A stretch of DNA of 64,000 nucleotides, taken from NCBI GenBank assembly GCA_034766995.1, contig CM068325.1, positions 4,103,446 to 4,167,445 on the forward strand, read 5' to 3'. Both the position numbers and the translations under genes were made by a program. Positions 34,081-46,060 of the stretch are shown piece after piece; position 1 is the stretch's first letter, and every line of letters starts with the position of its first letter. Source of the DNA: Acanthacorydalis orientalis (taxonomy: Eukaryota; Arthropoda; Insecta; Megaloptera; Corydalidae). Under the pieces are notes generated by a model. It was not told the DNA's origin, ran no database searches, and saw nothing but the letters and a program-made list of their open reading frames with translations.

Positions 34081-34334
34081 ATTTCACTGAAGTGTTTGAT
34101 AACGAAATTTCGATTCAATCAATCAGAAAACAAATGTTTTTATTTCGAGTCCTGACCGAACTCTCTTCTCACTGCCTTTTTTTCAAAAAAAAAAAAAAAT
34201 CCTTATCAAAATGAGAGCTTAAATAGAGGCATCCAGTCGATCCGCCCGACTGAAACTTAGAAACTGAATACCGCGTTCGAACCACGACCACCTGGATAAC
34301 AAATCGACTCCGCCGTCGGCTATTATATAACCAA

Positions 34335-34375
34335 TGTACACACACACACACACACACACACCTGTGTGTGTGCGG
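34335..34375. repeat. (CA)n microsatellite turning into (TG)n
   Basis: CA run followed by CCTGTGTGTGTG, so the two halves form an inverted repeat. Confidence 0.9.
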
Positions 34376-34379
34376 ATGT

Positions 34380-35330
34380 GTACGGTGTTTGCGCCGCGCA
34401 CAATGGCACGTTTTCAAACATCTGGCGAGCGAGTTTTGCATCGCGCCGGAGCGAAAGATTAATGTGAGAGCCGGTTGAATGATGGCGTTACATGTTTCCG
34501 GGTGCATTCGGGCCGGTGGGTCGGGCGGCGGGTACGGGTTTTGACTCGAGTGACGGTTCTTCTAGTACGACGACGGTGGGCGGCGGCGTTAAGGACGGAT
34601 GGATGGATGGATGGACGGGCGGGAGGACGGGGGTGGGTCGGGTGTTCGGTTGCGCGAGGGTGCGCCATTCACTCGCACCCGATAACGTCGTACCGATGTA
34701 CGCAGCGCCCGGACTCAGTGCCGACCTCGTGTTCGCGCGGAAACGGCCCGACCGCCGGTTTCTTTTCTGTTTCGTGCGCCGTGGAAGCTGATAAGGAATT
34801 TCGGGGACGGGCACAGGGGTCTGCAACCCTTCAAGTACATAAGAATCGAGGAAGCGTTTCATATATCGACTGTGTGTTTTTTTTTGCAACGGCTCGAATG
34901 CTGGGACAGAATATCATTTCTATAACATTTAAATAAATGTTTCCAACAGTGTTATCCTTGCGTGCTGTCGTTTAAACTGTTTGAGTAGCACTCGTACAGT
35001 CGCCCGGAATCGCGACACGATTGTAGAACACCGATCCGTATTTTTCCAGGTCTTATCTCCAGTACTAATGCCGAAAACTTAAAGAAAAATGACCGGTTTA
35101 TGAAAAAGCCAGGTCTTTCGAAAGCTTTATCTGTTATTCGAAGGATTTATATCGAAAGATTTTAATCTGAGTGTGAAAATCTGTACAGAATTGAATTCTG
35201 TACAACGTGCCACTCGTTCACGGTTTTTTTCCTCTTTAGAAAATTAACATATTAGCAGGAATGTCTCAAGATGATTGAGAGAGGAACGTGGTGTGCTTTC
35301 TGTGACTGATTCGAGCGATTTTAGAAGAAG
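34380..35330. other. gene-free, GC-rich first half
   Basis: GGATGGATGGAT near 34599-34613 is a short (GGAT)n run. The open frames are not supported. Confidence 0.45.
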
Positions 35331-35560
35331 ACAAGTTAAAAATTTATCTATATTTCGAAAGAGTGTTGAATTTACTATGAAGTTTGATTTTTTCAAAATT
35401 TTCGAACGTACGCAATGGCGGTTGAAATGAGAACAATGATCTTGGAACGGATTCAAATCAGCTATCGACAGTTTTCTGTAAATATCTAAGCTGATTTTTA
35501 TTTAAAGTTCAAGCATTTGTATATCAGTCGAAAGGACATAAAATTCTCTCTCTCTCTCTA
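35330..35560 (+). repeat. single copy of the main ~184 bp family
   Basis: TTTCGAAAGAGTGTTGAATT, TACTATGAAG, CGTACGCAATGGCGGTTGAA and TTTTCTGTAAATATCTAAGC occur in order. Confidence 0.8.
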
Positions 35561-35579
35561 TATATATATACATATAAAT

Positions 35580-36340
35580 ATATAGAAGTTTTAAAGGAAT
35601 TACACTGTTAGAATGATTTAACATCGTTACCGAGTTTCTCAAAGATTCCACATTAACCGACAAAAACATGCTCCGTGTACACGTCCCCCGTCTCGCCCCC
35701 TCTCTCGCCGTGTATACAAGGGATGAAATTCGTGTCGAGCTTTCTGTCTGAACACCACTCTGGATTGTTCCCATAGCGACGCGTCCGTACAGTCAAAGGT
35801 TTCCTCTCGAGCAGCGGCACGAGCTCGACTTGTTTTTCTTTTTTTTCTCTTCTCCTCTCCCGTAGCCGACCGGAATGCATTTTCCCCGAGAAATACATCT
35901 GCATGTAATGGCGCACGACTGTACACAAGTGCAGTACGTATTCATACGTGCTGTATGTAGTTTTGGGTTTCGGTGCGGGTTCATCACATGTTCGGCTCCG
36001 GGTCAAGTGGCGCGGCGTGCGAGACCGCTGACTCTGTTTTCAGTTCGATTCGAGGTTACGAATTCAGTACACTGGACCGTGCGACGTTCGGTGTGTTCGC
36101 GACGATGGGTTTGTAAGAAGGATGTGTGGAGGTGTTGTCGGGAGACGCGTTCGAGCGTCTCTCTGTCGGCTCTTTTCCTGTCAAACGTCTCGATTATTTA
36201 TCTAAATAAATAAGCGAATTCGAGAAGAGATGATTTCTTGAAAAGAGAGACCTTGAAGAGATGGTTCGTGGGAGAGAGACCGTGATTATAAATGTGAATC
36301 GCTGCATCAGGTCGAGCCAATTCGAATCGAGACAAGACTG
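35580..36340. other. gene-free
   Basis: Moderately GC-rich. GTTCCCATAGCGAC at 35767-35780 matches the RFX X-box consensus. No supported exon. Confidence 0.4.
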
Positions 36341-36349
36341 GACATTTCT

Positions 36350-37740
36350 AGCAAGTTTTAAGCGAATTACTCAGACAATTTCAACCTAACCTCAAAAGTT
36401 TTATGTACCATTCGAAAGAAAATTGTATTATCCGTAAGGTTTATTTTTTTAGAAATTTTAATAAAATAAATACGGCCGTAATGAAGAGGGAGTGTTCTAC
36501 TAATAGTTGTATAATACATACTGCAAGTTTTATGCAAATTATTTAGTCAGTTTGAGGTTAACTCTAAATATATTATATATCGTTGGAAAGGGTATTGAAT
36601 TTTATAACAGAAATATTTTTTTAAAAATTCTCAATCGATAAATAAATCCGTAATGGCGGCTTAAATAGAGAACAGCGATTTTCGAACAGTTCTATAATAC
36701 ATATTGGAAGTTTTATGCAAATTACTGAATCAATTTTAGATTTAACTTAAAAGGTTTATATACAGTGCGAAATGGAATTAAATTTCATGTAAAAAATATT
36801 TCTTCGAAAATTTTTAACCGATAAATACATCCGCAATGGCGGCTTGAAGTGAGATCGACGATTTTTCAACAGGTCTCTAATACATATTGCAAGTTTTATG
36901 CAAATTACTCAATCAATTTTAGAATAAACGTACATTTTTTACATATCTTTTGAAAGGGAATAAAATTTTATATAAAAAGTATTTTTTTAAATTTTTAAAT
37001 CAATAAATATATCCGTAATGTTATTTTAAACAGAGGTCAACGTACTTTCATCAGTTTTATAATACACATTGCAAGTTTTATACGAATTACTCAACCAATT
37101 TTAGATTGAACTTGAAATTTTTATATATCATTTGAAAGAGAATATAATTTGATATAAAAATTATTTTTTTTTAAATTTTCAATCAATAAGTACATCCATA
37201 ATAGCGGCTTAAACAAGGTCAACGTTTTTCCAACAGATCTCTAATACATATTGCAAGTTTTATGCGAATCACTCAATCAATTCAAGACTAAACTTAATTT
37301 TTTTATATATCTTTTGAAAAGGAATTAAATTTGATATTAAAAGTATTTTTTTAAAATTTTTAAATCAATAAATATATCCGTAATGGTAGCTTAAACAGAT
37401 GTCAATGAACTTTCACCAGTTTCATAATACATACTGCAAGTTTTAATTAAATTACTCGACGAATTTTAGACTGAACTTAAATTTTTATACATCATTCTAA
37501 AGAGTATAAAATTTCATATAAGAAACATTTTTTTAAAAATTTTCAATCGGTAAGTACATCCGTAACGGCTGCTTTAACAGAGATCAACGACCTTGCAACA
37601 GTTGAATGACACACAGTGTAAGTTATACCCAAATTACACAATCAATTATGATCTAAACAAAAAAACTGTACACACCATTCGAAATAGAATTAAATTATAC
37701 ATCTGATGTAATTTATTCAAAATTTAATAACTGCAATCGC
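36350..37740 (+). repeat. main ~184 bp tandem array, AT-rich version
   Basis: Seven to eight copies about 182-184 bases apart, with AATACATATTGCAAGTTTTA, TGCGAATTACTCAATCAATT, TTTGAAAGAGAATATAATTT and CATCCGTAATGGCGGCTTAA. Copies from about 36700 to 37430 match 40770-41500 in the same order, at a constant offset of about 4070 bases. Confidence 0.93.
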
Positions 37741-38296
37741 ATCTCTGGCCGCGATTTAAATAACGATCGATTTTTATAAAGCTGCGAAACGATATCAATC
37801 GTACATAAAGCTGTTTTTACCGAAAAGGAAACGACTTGTACGCCTGTCTGTCCATCTGTTTAGACTCAGGTGTTCTGAAACCGATTTCAGATACCAGACT
37901 GGCGATCTCTGACCGAAAACATCGATTTTTGAACAACGAAAACAGATAAATTTATATAGACAATGCACGTTCATGTCTGGACATGAAAGTTCAAGTTTCT
38001 CGAATAAATTACAAAAGATCACACCTCCTGTAAAACTGACTCACTTTCTGATACCTCGAAACATGGACAGATAGACACATAATATCAACACACACACACA
38101 CAAACGCAGGCTTGTATATAAACGCGTACACACACACACACACACAGAGAGTAGATTTTAAATAAACCTCCGAGTCGTGAGCAAAAATCTCGAACATTTC
38201 CAGAAATTAATTAAGTGTGAAATTCAAAGAATTCTCAACTTTATACAACGCTCATCTTTTTAACACTCCGTCGAAATCCGGTCGTCTCATGTATAT

Positions 38297-38339
<43 letters not shown>

Positions 38340-38341
38340 CA
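38297..38341. repeat. (TA)n microsatellite
   Basis: TA run flanked by GTATATAC on both sides. Confidence 0.95.
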
Positions 38342-38509
38342 ACGTTGTAAGTTTAAATATCATTAAAAAAGTTTACTGACAATTCGTCCATTGCAAAAAT
38401 ATTGCATACAGATAAGAATCGTGCGGAAGAGACTAGAAGAAAACATCGTACAGGATCTCATTAAGAGATTTTTTTTAAAAAAATCGTTTTTCTCTCACTC
38501 GAATATATT

Positions 38510-38548
38510 GCTTCTTAACCTATTAATCTATCTATCCATCTATTTGTC

Positions 38549-38609
<61 letters not shown>

Positions 38610-39229
38610 ATTTCACTGTCTGCCTCTCCGTGCATCTCTTTGTCTATCCATCTGAAAGTCTTTTTGTCTACATATCTACATACAGCGAGATAAAAAAATA
38701 GATATTTTTCTATCTCCCTGTACGTCCTTCTATCAATTTATCTATTGACTTATCTGTCTACCTGTCAGTCTATCTATCGATTTATGAATCTATCTACCCG
38801 TTCGCTTATCGATCTATTGATCTATCTGCCTGTTTATTACAATGTACATTTCTCTGTCTATCTTTTTGATCATCCATCTCTATATTCATCTATCTATTTA
38901 TCGACCTATCTGTCTATCTATTCGTCCGTCTATCTGTTTATCTATCGACCTATCTCTCTGTCTATCTAACTATCTATCCATCTATTTATCTGTTTGTCTA
39001 TTTCTCTGCCTATCATTCCGTCCATCACTTTATTTGTCCATCCACTTGTAAATCTGACCGTATTTTTGTCAATCTATTTATTTTTTATCTTTCTGTCTAT
39101 TTCTCTATCAACTTATCTATCTGTCAATCTATCTATCTATCGATTTATCTATCTATCTATCCGCCTATTTATCTATATATCAATCAACCTATCGACACAT
39201 TCTATACACCTGTCTGTTCGTCTATCAAC

Positions 39230-39240
<11 letters not shown>
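38510..39240 (+). repeat. long degenerate TCTA/TCTG tetranucleotide tract
   Basis: About 730 bases of imperfect CTAT/CTGT units, interrupted by (TA)n at 38548-38608. The frames here read as Tyr-Leu-Ser-Ile repeats and are not genes. Confidence 0.92.

Positions 39241-39282
<42 letters not shown>
39233..39282. repeat. (TA)n microsatellite
   Basis: Directly follows the tetranucleotide tract. Confidence 0.95.
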
Positions 39283-39285
<3 letters not shown>

Positions 39286-39289
39286 ACAT

Positions 39290-40110
39290 AAATGTATGCG
39301 TGTCCTGGAACAAAGCGCCCGCACGCACCGCGCCGTCGTCGTCTTCGCCGCCCCCACAAAAGCGAACTGAGTAAAATCTCACGAGAGACTTTACAAAGAC
39401 ACAACGAACAGATAACAATTCACCGATAATGCCCATATCTGCCGCGCTTAAATATTCAAAGTGCCGTCAACGGTTTTTTTTCCTCCCGATGCCATCCGAC
39501 GCCGTCGACTCGACGTCTCGCGCCGCCCGCCCTCCCGCCCCACACTCGCCCGTTCGCCGTCGAGCTCTCTGCACACTTTTTTTCCGTCGCGTATTGGTTT
39601 CCTTTCGTCGCGGTTTCTTTTACACACGCACGCACGTGCGTGCGAGTGGATGGAGAGCGCCGACGTCTCGTCGTCCCGTATCGTGGAACCCGGTACCGCT
39701 GTACGGCGGCAGCGTCGTCGTCGTCGCAAAATGCCGCATTTCTCATAAACCGAATAGAATATCGTGTATAACGGGCGAAAAAGGCTTGTAATTTTTTTTT
39801 TACAGTACGCCGTACTCTTTCTACATCACAGCTTCTTCGTTTATGACGCATTGTACACACACACGTACACACAGTGTGTGTGTGTGTGTTTGTGTGTGTG
39901 TGTCTATAGAAAAATCTAACATTCTCTGTTCCGAAATGTTCAATGAACAAAAAACTTATTCGCATGGAAAAAACTATACTTAAATTCAACACTCAGTACT
40001 TGAAACATTTATTGTACACGGTTTCGAAACTGATATCTGTACTTGAAATCGACACTTGTCCGAAGAACGATAACAAATCGAATTCGGCACGAATAGATCC
40101 TCAACGTGTC
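39290..40110. other. gene-free, GC-rich first half
   Basis: CpG-rich to about 39760, then (CA)n/(TG)n near 39853-39902. No supported gene. Confidence 0.45.
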
Positions 40111-40118
40111 GTCTCTCT

Positions 40119-40198
40119 ACATGCCTAAATAGGCATGTATAAATATAAATATATCTAGTAATAAAATATAAATATATCCTGGATATAAATATATCCAG
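40119..40198. other. two adjacent short perfect palindromes
   Basis: TACATGCCTA-AA-TAGGCATGTA at about 40119-40140 and CTGGATATA-AA-TATATCCAG at 40179-40198. Each has 9-10 base arms and the same AA centre. Confidence 0.8.
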
Positions 40199-40214
40199 TA
40201 ACCGGAAAACGGTT

Positions 40215-40545
40215 GTATATTCAAGCACTGTGGCTCAAACAGGGATGCGTCAAGATGTCTTACACTGGGATTTAAACTGTTATAAAATACTCGGGCCTCT
40301 CTGATATGAACGAGTTTCGAACACTGGCGCTAGAATCGTCATGAAAGATTTGAGGCTCAAACAGGAATGCGTTGAGCTGTCTTAATCCGGGACTTAAACT
40401 GCGATAAAAAAATTCGAGGCTATTCTACAGGAAAGAGTTTCGAGCAGGGGGTCCATACAGTCACGAAAGACCTGATACTCTTCCACAGGACCGGTTTTAC
40501 AGCACCGGGTCGCCAATATTCGCGAAGGGTCTGACGTTCATATTC
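40215..40545 (+). repeat. ~118 bp repeat, two to three copies
   Basis: GGCTCAAACAGGRATGCGT occurs near 40231 and 40350, followed by GGGAYTTAAACTG and a TTCGAGGC/CTCGGGCC block. A third diverged copy follows. Confidence 0.75.
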
Positions 40546-41770
40546 TTATAATAATTTTTTAAGTTTTTTCAACAGTTTTGTAATACATATTGCAAGTTTT
40601 ATGGGAATCACTCAACCGATTTTAGATTGGGCTCGGAATTTTTATATATCGTTTGAAAGAAAATATAATTTTATATGAAAATAATTTTTTTTTTAATTTT
40701 CGATCAATAAATATATCAATAATGTTGGTTTAAACAGAGGTCAACGTACTTCCATCAGTTCTCTAATACATATTGGAAGTTTTATGCAAATTACTGAATC
40801 AATTTTAGACTGAACTTAAAAGTTTTATATACAGTACGAAATAGAATTAAATTTTATATAAAAAATATTTCTTTGAAAATTTTCAATCCATAAATACATC
40901 CGCAATGGCGGCTTGAAGTGAGATCAATGATTTTTCAACAGGTCTCTAATACATATTGTAAGTTTTATGCAAATTAATCAATCAATTTTAGAATAAACTT
41001 ACATTTTTTACATATCCTTTGAAAGGGAATAAACTTTTATATAAAAAGTATTTTTTTAAAATTTTTAAATCAATAAACATATCCGTAATGGTAGTTTAAA
41101 CAGAGGTCAACGTACTTTCATCAGTTTTATAATACATATTGCAAGTTTTATGCGAATTACTCAACCGATTTTAGATTGAACTTGAAATTTTTATACATCA
41201 TTTGAAATAGAATATAATTTGATATAAAAATTATTTTTTTTTAAATTTTCAATCAATAAGTACATCCATAATAGCGGCTTAAAGAAGGTCAACGTTTTCC
41301 CAACAGTTCTCTAATACATATTGCAAGTTTTATGCGAATCACTCAATCAATTCAAGACTAAACTAAAATTTTTTATATACATTTTGAAACGGAATAAAAT
41401 TTCATATAAAAAGTATTTTTTTTTAAATTTTAAATCAATAAACATATCCGTAATGGTGGTTTAAACAGAGGTCAACGTACTTTCATCAATTTTGTAATAC
41501 ATATTGCAAGTTTTATACGAATTACTCAACCGATTTTAGATTGCACTTAAATTTTTATATATCGTTCGAAAGAGAATATAATGTCATATAAAAATTATTT
41601 TTTTTTTAATTTTCAATCAATAAATAAATCCATAATGGCGGCTTAAACGGATAACAACGATTTTCCAACAGTTCTCTAATACATACTGCAAGTTTCATGC
41701 GAATCACTCAATCGATTCAAGACTAAACTTACATTTTTTATACATCTTTCGAAAGGGAATAAAATTTGTT
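40545..41770 (+). repeat. main ~184 bp tandem array, AT-rich version
   Basis: Six to seven copies. CATAATGGCGG-type blocks occur at about 40905, 41088, 41271, 41453 and 41634. It is collinear with 36.7-37.4 kb. Confidence 0.93.
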
Positions 41771-43640
41771 CACGCACTGGTTTTTATCACTGGGGCTGAG
41801 ACCTTCGCGAACGACTTGAGGTCCTCTTACAGGAACTAATTTTAAACGCTCGGTCTCTACGAATCTCGCAGACCGAACCGCCGGCCGGTTTCCTGTCTCA
41901 ATGTTATCAGAAACGGTCGTCCTGGTCGTCGAGATCACCGTTTATTTATTCTTCATCTTCCATCACCTGTAATGTCATCCTAACTTTCGTACTTACACTA
42001 CAGGTACTGTTCTACACCTTCAGATAGATTCGTTTCGATTGATTTCCATTCACTTTAATTGCCCGTGAGATCTAACCAGAGATCATGGAAGGATCGACGG
42101 ATTTTCCACGATCGTGTCTTATAATAAATCAACCGGATATCCAGGATATCAGACGAGCTCGACGCCTTCTCGTTCGAGCATACCGGACTACTGCACTCGC
42201 CGGAAACGATTGAAATCCGCATCTGTCTCTTTGAACGTCTTTCAAAAACGTTCGGACGATTCCAAAACAGAGACTCTGAGCCTATCAACCCGTCCTCGGC
42301 GGATACACGCGCTGACGGCGAGAAAACGATCACCCTGTACGTGCGCGCCCCTCGTTCCCGTGCGGAATGATCACATCTAGCCAATACAAATTAGCTTCCA
42401 TTGAGTGTTGTACAAGGGATACGTTTTTGATTCTTGTACACCTCTCTATACACACACACACTCACATTTATATATATATATATATATATATAAAGTGTAT
42501 GTGTGTGTGTGTGTTTGTGCAACGGTACTCAGTTCGTAAACCGACAATGGACGACGAGAGAATGGCTCTTCGGTGTGACGGAGCACGGTTGTGTGTGTGT
42601 GTGTGTGTGCAGCGTTTGTTACCGCTTGAATGCTTGGCCTTTTGTCGAATTGATTCGATACATGGATTTTCCATCAAGGTAAATTGTATGCCACATTCAA
42701 ACACACACACACACGTACACAATATATATATATATATAGAGAGAGAGAGAGGATTATACGTGCGCAGGAACACAAATAATACATAAATAAGATCATAAAA
42801 ATTAATTCAGAACGGTTGTAAAGGCGTACGATCGGAGAAAATGATTGAGTCAGTTTGTCTGTTCAAATATATATATATATAAGATCTGTGTCTTTATTCG
42901 TGTCTGTCGTTCGAGAATATCTCTAATCAAAAACATACAACAACTGATTATTTGTGTTTGAGATGTTTTTTAAACTTGAAAGTATGCCTGTCGTTCGAGA
43001 CAGTGCTCGAATTTGAACAGGAACGAAATCCTGTTCTTCCTTTAAGTCGAACTGAAGTGTGATGAAAATCGTACACAATCCGGTCGACAACTTCCGATCT
43101 GAACCCGCAAAGGTTACAAAGTGCTCGGCCGCACAAGTGTCTGTCGTTCTGTATCGCGCGTCAATCATATTTGACATGAGAGGACGGAACGATCGGTCGA
43201 GATCATTGTGTTTCGGTGCGGGGAACGTTCGTCAAGTCGCTCGAGTCACTCGTCTTAAAATTTCGACTGTCTGCACTGTTTTCTTCACGGTGACGAGTCT
43301 AGTTTTCTTGTGACTGTCGTCCGTTCGACGTCGAGTGGTCGTCGCGAGTTCAGGACGCGCGCTCGAAACGAACCTGTGTCTGTCTGACTGATACAACAAT
43401 GTTCGCCGATTGTTTTGTATTGTCTGTCGGTTTAAATGTGTTTTATTTGTGTATCGGCTACAGTGCGGGGTGTGTTCGTGATCGAGTGTGACGGATGATT
43501 CGTTATTATGAAAAGGAAATGTTCGAGAGCGTGTCGACGAGTTTGTGTTTTGGACTCGAGACGAGTTTAAGGTGGAAGTGACAGGCGTTCAGTTGCGATG
43601 ATTCGAGGATTCAAGTATACTGACGGTTCGACGGAGCGCA
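41770..43640. other. gene-free
   Basis: Mixed composition with (CA)n/(TA)n/(TG)n runs at 42450-42515, 42590-42612 and 42700-42750. No supported exon. Confidence 0.45.
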
Positions 43641-43649
43641 GGTCTCTAA

Positions 43650-44490
43650 GAGATGCGAGGCTGTACTTGATATCCATCAAGACTTGTTTCCCGGCTCGAA
43701 TTATTCAACAGAAATCGATATTTTCAATCGTAACCAACTTGAGTTTTGTCCCAATCGTGTATTAAATAGCACTGAAGTCTTAGTCAAACACTGATCTCTA
43801 AGATATGTCAGAATATCTTTAATCTCCATCAAGACTTGCTTCCCAGTTCGAACTATTTAACAGAAATCGATATTTTCAACTGTAATCAACTTAAATTGGT
43901 CCCAGTCGTGGATTAACTAGTCCTAAACGCTTTCATAAACACCGATGTCTGAGAAATACCGGACTATCCTCAACATCAATCAAGACTTGTTTCCTTGTTC
44001 GAATTCTTCAACTATATTCTTGATATTTTCAACTGTAACAATCATTGTGTTATCTTAATTGTGGATTAAAGAGCACTGACATCTTACTCAAGCACTTATC
44101 TCTAAGAAATATCAGACTATTCTCAATATTCTTCAAGAATTTCTTCCCTGTTGGAATCTTTCGACTGTATTCTCGATATTTTCGACTGTAATAATCATTA
44201 TATGATCCTAATTGTGGATTAAACAGCACTGACAGCTTACTCAAGCACTTATCTCTAAGAAATATCAGACTATTCTCAATATTCGTTATGAATTTCTTCC
44301 CTGTTAGAATTGTTCGACTGTATTCTTGACATTTTCGACTGTAATCGTTGTAAGTTCGTCCCAACCATGGATTAAAAAGCATTGAAGGCTTATTTAAGTA
44401 CTGATCTCTAAGAAATACCAGACTATCCATTAAGAATTGCTTCCCTGTTGATTTATTCAACTATTTTCTCGATATTTTTAATAAGGAGAC
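43650..44490 (+). repeat. ~152 bp tandem repeat, six copies
   Basis: The block GACTTGYTTCCCNGTTCGAA (later GAATTTCTTCCCTGTTRGAA) starts at 43681, 43833, 43984, 44137, 44290 and 44434. Each copy has TTGATATTTTCAACTGTAAY and AGCACTGANRTCTTACTCAA. Units of 153 bases leave a 136-codon frame open on the minus strand with no AUG start. Confidence 0.9.
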
Positions 44491-44499
44491 TCGAAATCG

Positions 44500-44815
44500 T
44501 TTCCAGATCGAATAAAAAAACGTCCTGAGTGATATCGCAAGTCCGACCGTACACCTCTTCGATTCTCGACGCGCCGACCTCACACTTTGGCAATTATGAA
44601 GGAACAAACAGTCGAGCCGAACGAGAACAAAGCTCGCAGGTTTGTTTTAAAGTCGAATTTTTAATCCCGGCCCGAATAAACATCCATCCGTGCCGGCTGT
44701 AGCAGCAGCAGCAGCGCGCTGATGAACGTCGATCGGATGTTCATTAACGGCCTCGTTGTTTTTTCCTCTTCCGCTCTACAAACGTCCATTCAGACATCGC
44801 GACGCTCTCTACTAC

Positions 44816-44848
<33 letters not shown>

Positions 44849-45310
44849 TATATATATATATATAATGTATGTATATGTATATGTATGTACATAAAGTTTT
44901 ATTTAGATTTTAGATTCACTTCATTACGGATTCGCGCCGAAGTTTATCCACGCTCCGTCGGTTGATTCTACAATGGGTGCGTTTCGATTCGATTGTAAAT
45001 TATTTATATAGCGCCGGAGTGGAAAGTTTGCGTACACGTGCCGCGAAAACTAATTATTTAACGTGCGGTTTTTAGCTCGGGAGCGACGTCTATCGCCCGT
45101 ACGGGGCGGCCGCCCGACGGAACGCCCGCACGGTTCCATTCGAAACTTTCTCTCCGGCGAACACCGTGCGACAGACAGACGGGCACACGTGCGCTTTTTT
45201 ACGACCGGAACACCGGATCGAGTCCGGTGCGACGGACCCCGATCGCGCGACGTGGCGGGCGTGTGCGTCTTCGAATTTACATGTCCGACGCGTGGTCTCG
45301 CGAGACGATT
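44500..45310. other. gene-free, partly GC-rich
   Basis: (AGC)n near 44700 and (TA)n/(CA)n at 44814-44868. CTAATTATTTAACGTGCGG near 45049 and TAAATTATTTATA near 44995 are homeodomain-type sequences. No exon supported. Confidence 0.4.
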
Positions 45311-46060
45311 TTTCGGTTAATTCGACGGTTTTATCGAAATATCTCGAAGAAATTTGATCGAAACTTAAAATTGGTGTACATAGTTCGAAAGGTCATTGAA
45401 TTCTCTATGACGTGTATTTTTTTTTAATTTTTTTTCGAGATAAACACGACCGTGGCGGTGTTTGAAAACCGGCATTGATTTTGTATGGAAAAAAAACAAT
45501 GAATTTTAGCAACATACTGTCAGTTTTTCACCTAAATTTTATAGAATTTTGACGTGAACTTCAAAACATTATACATCATTAGACAGAATATTAAATTTTA
45601 TATAAAATATATTTTTTTTAGAATTTTTGAAAAACAATAACTCCCACAACGAAGTCTCAAACGGAAACTGTTTATTATTTAAAAAAGAAACAATAAATTT
45701 TAGCAACATATTGTCAGTTTTTCGCCTAAATTTTATAGAATTCTGACGTGAACTTTAAAAAATTATACATCATTAGAAAGAGTATTAAATTTTATATAAA
45801 ATATATTTTTTTTAGAATTTTCAAAAAGCAAATATTCCCACAATGAAGTCTCAAACAAAAACTGATTATTCTTTCTTTAAAAAAAACAATGATCTTCAGA
45901 CAGAAATGAGATACACACCGACCTTTTTCTGCCAATATTCCAACGATTCTTTAACTCAAACTTGAATATTTATACATCATTAGATAGAGGATTAAATTTT
46001 CTACAACAGAGATGTTTTAATAAATTTTATAATCACAGATAAATTTATAAACAGGCATTG
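45310..46060 (+). repeat. main ~184-190 bp family, four copies
   Basis: Copies two and three share AGCAACATAYTGTCAGTTTT and CACCTAAATTTTATAGAATT-like words about 190 bases apart. Cores read CATTAGAAAGAGTATTAAAT followed by TTATATAAAATATATTTTTT. Confidence 0.85.

Noticed and set aside
38510..39233. Frames reading as Tyr-Leu-Ser-Ile repeats
   Set aside because: Translation of the TCTA/TCTG tetranucleotide tract.
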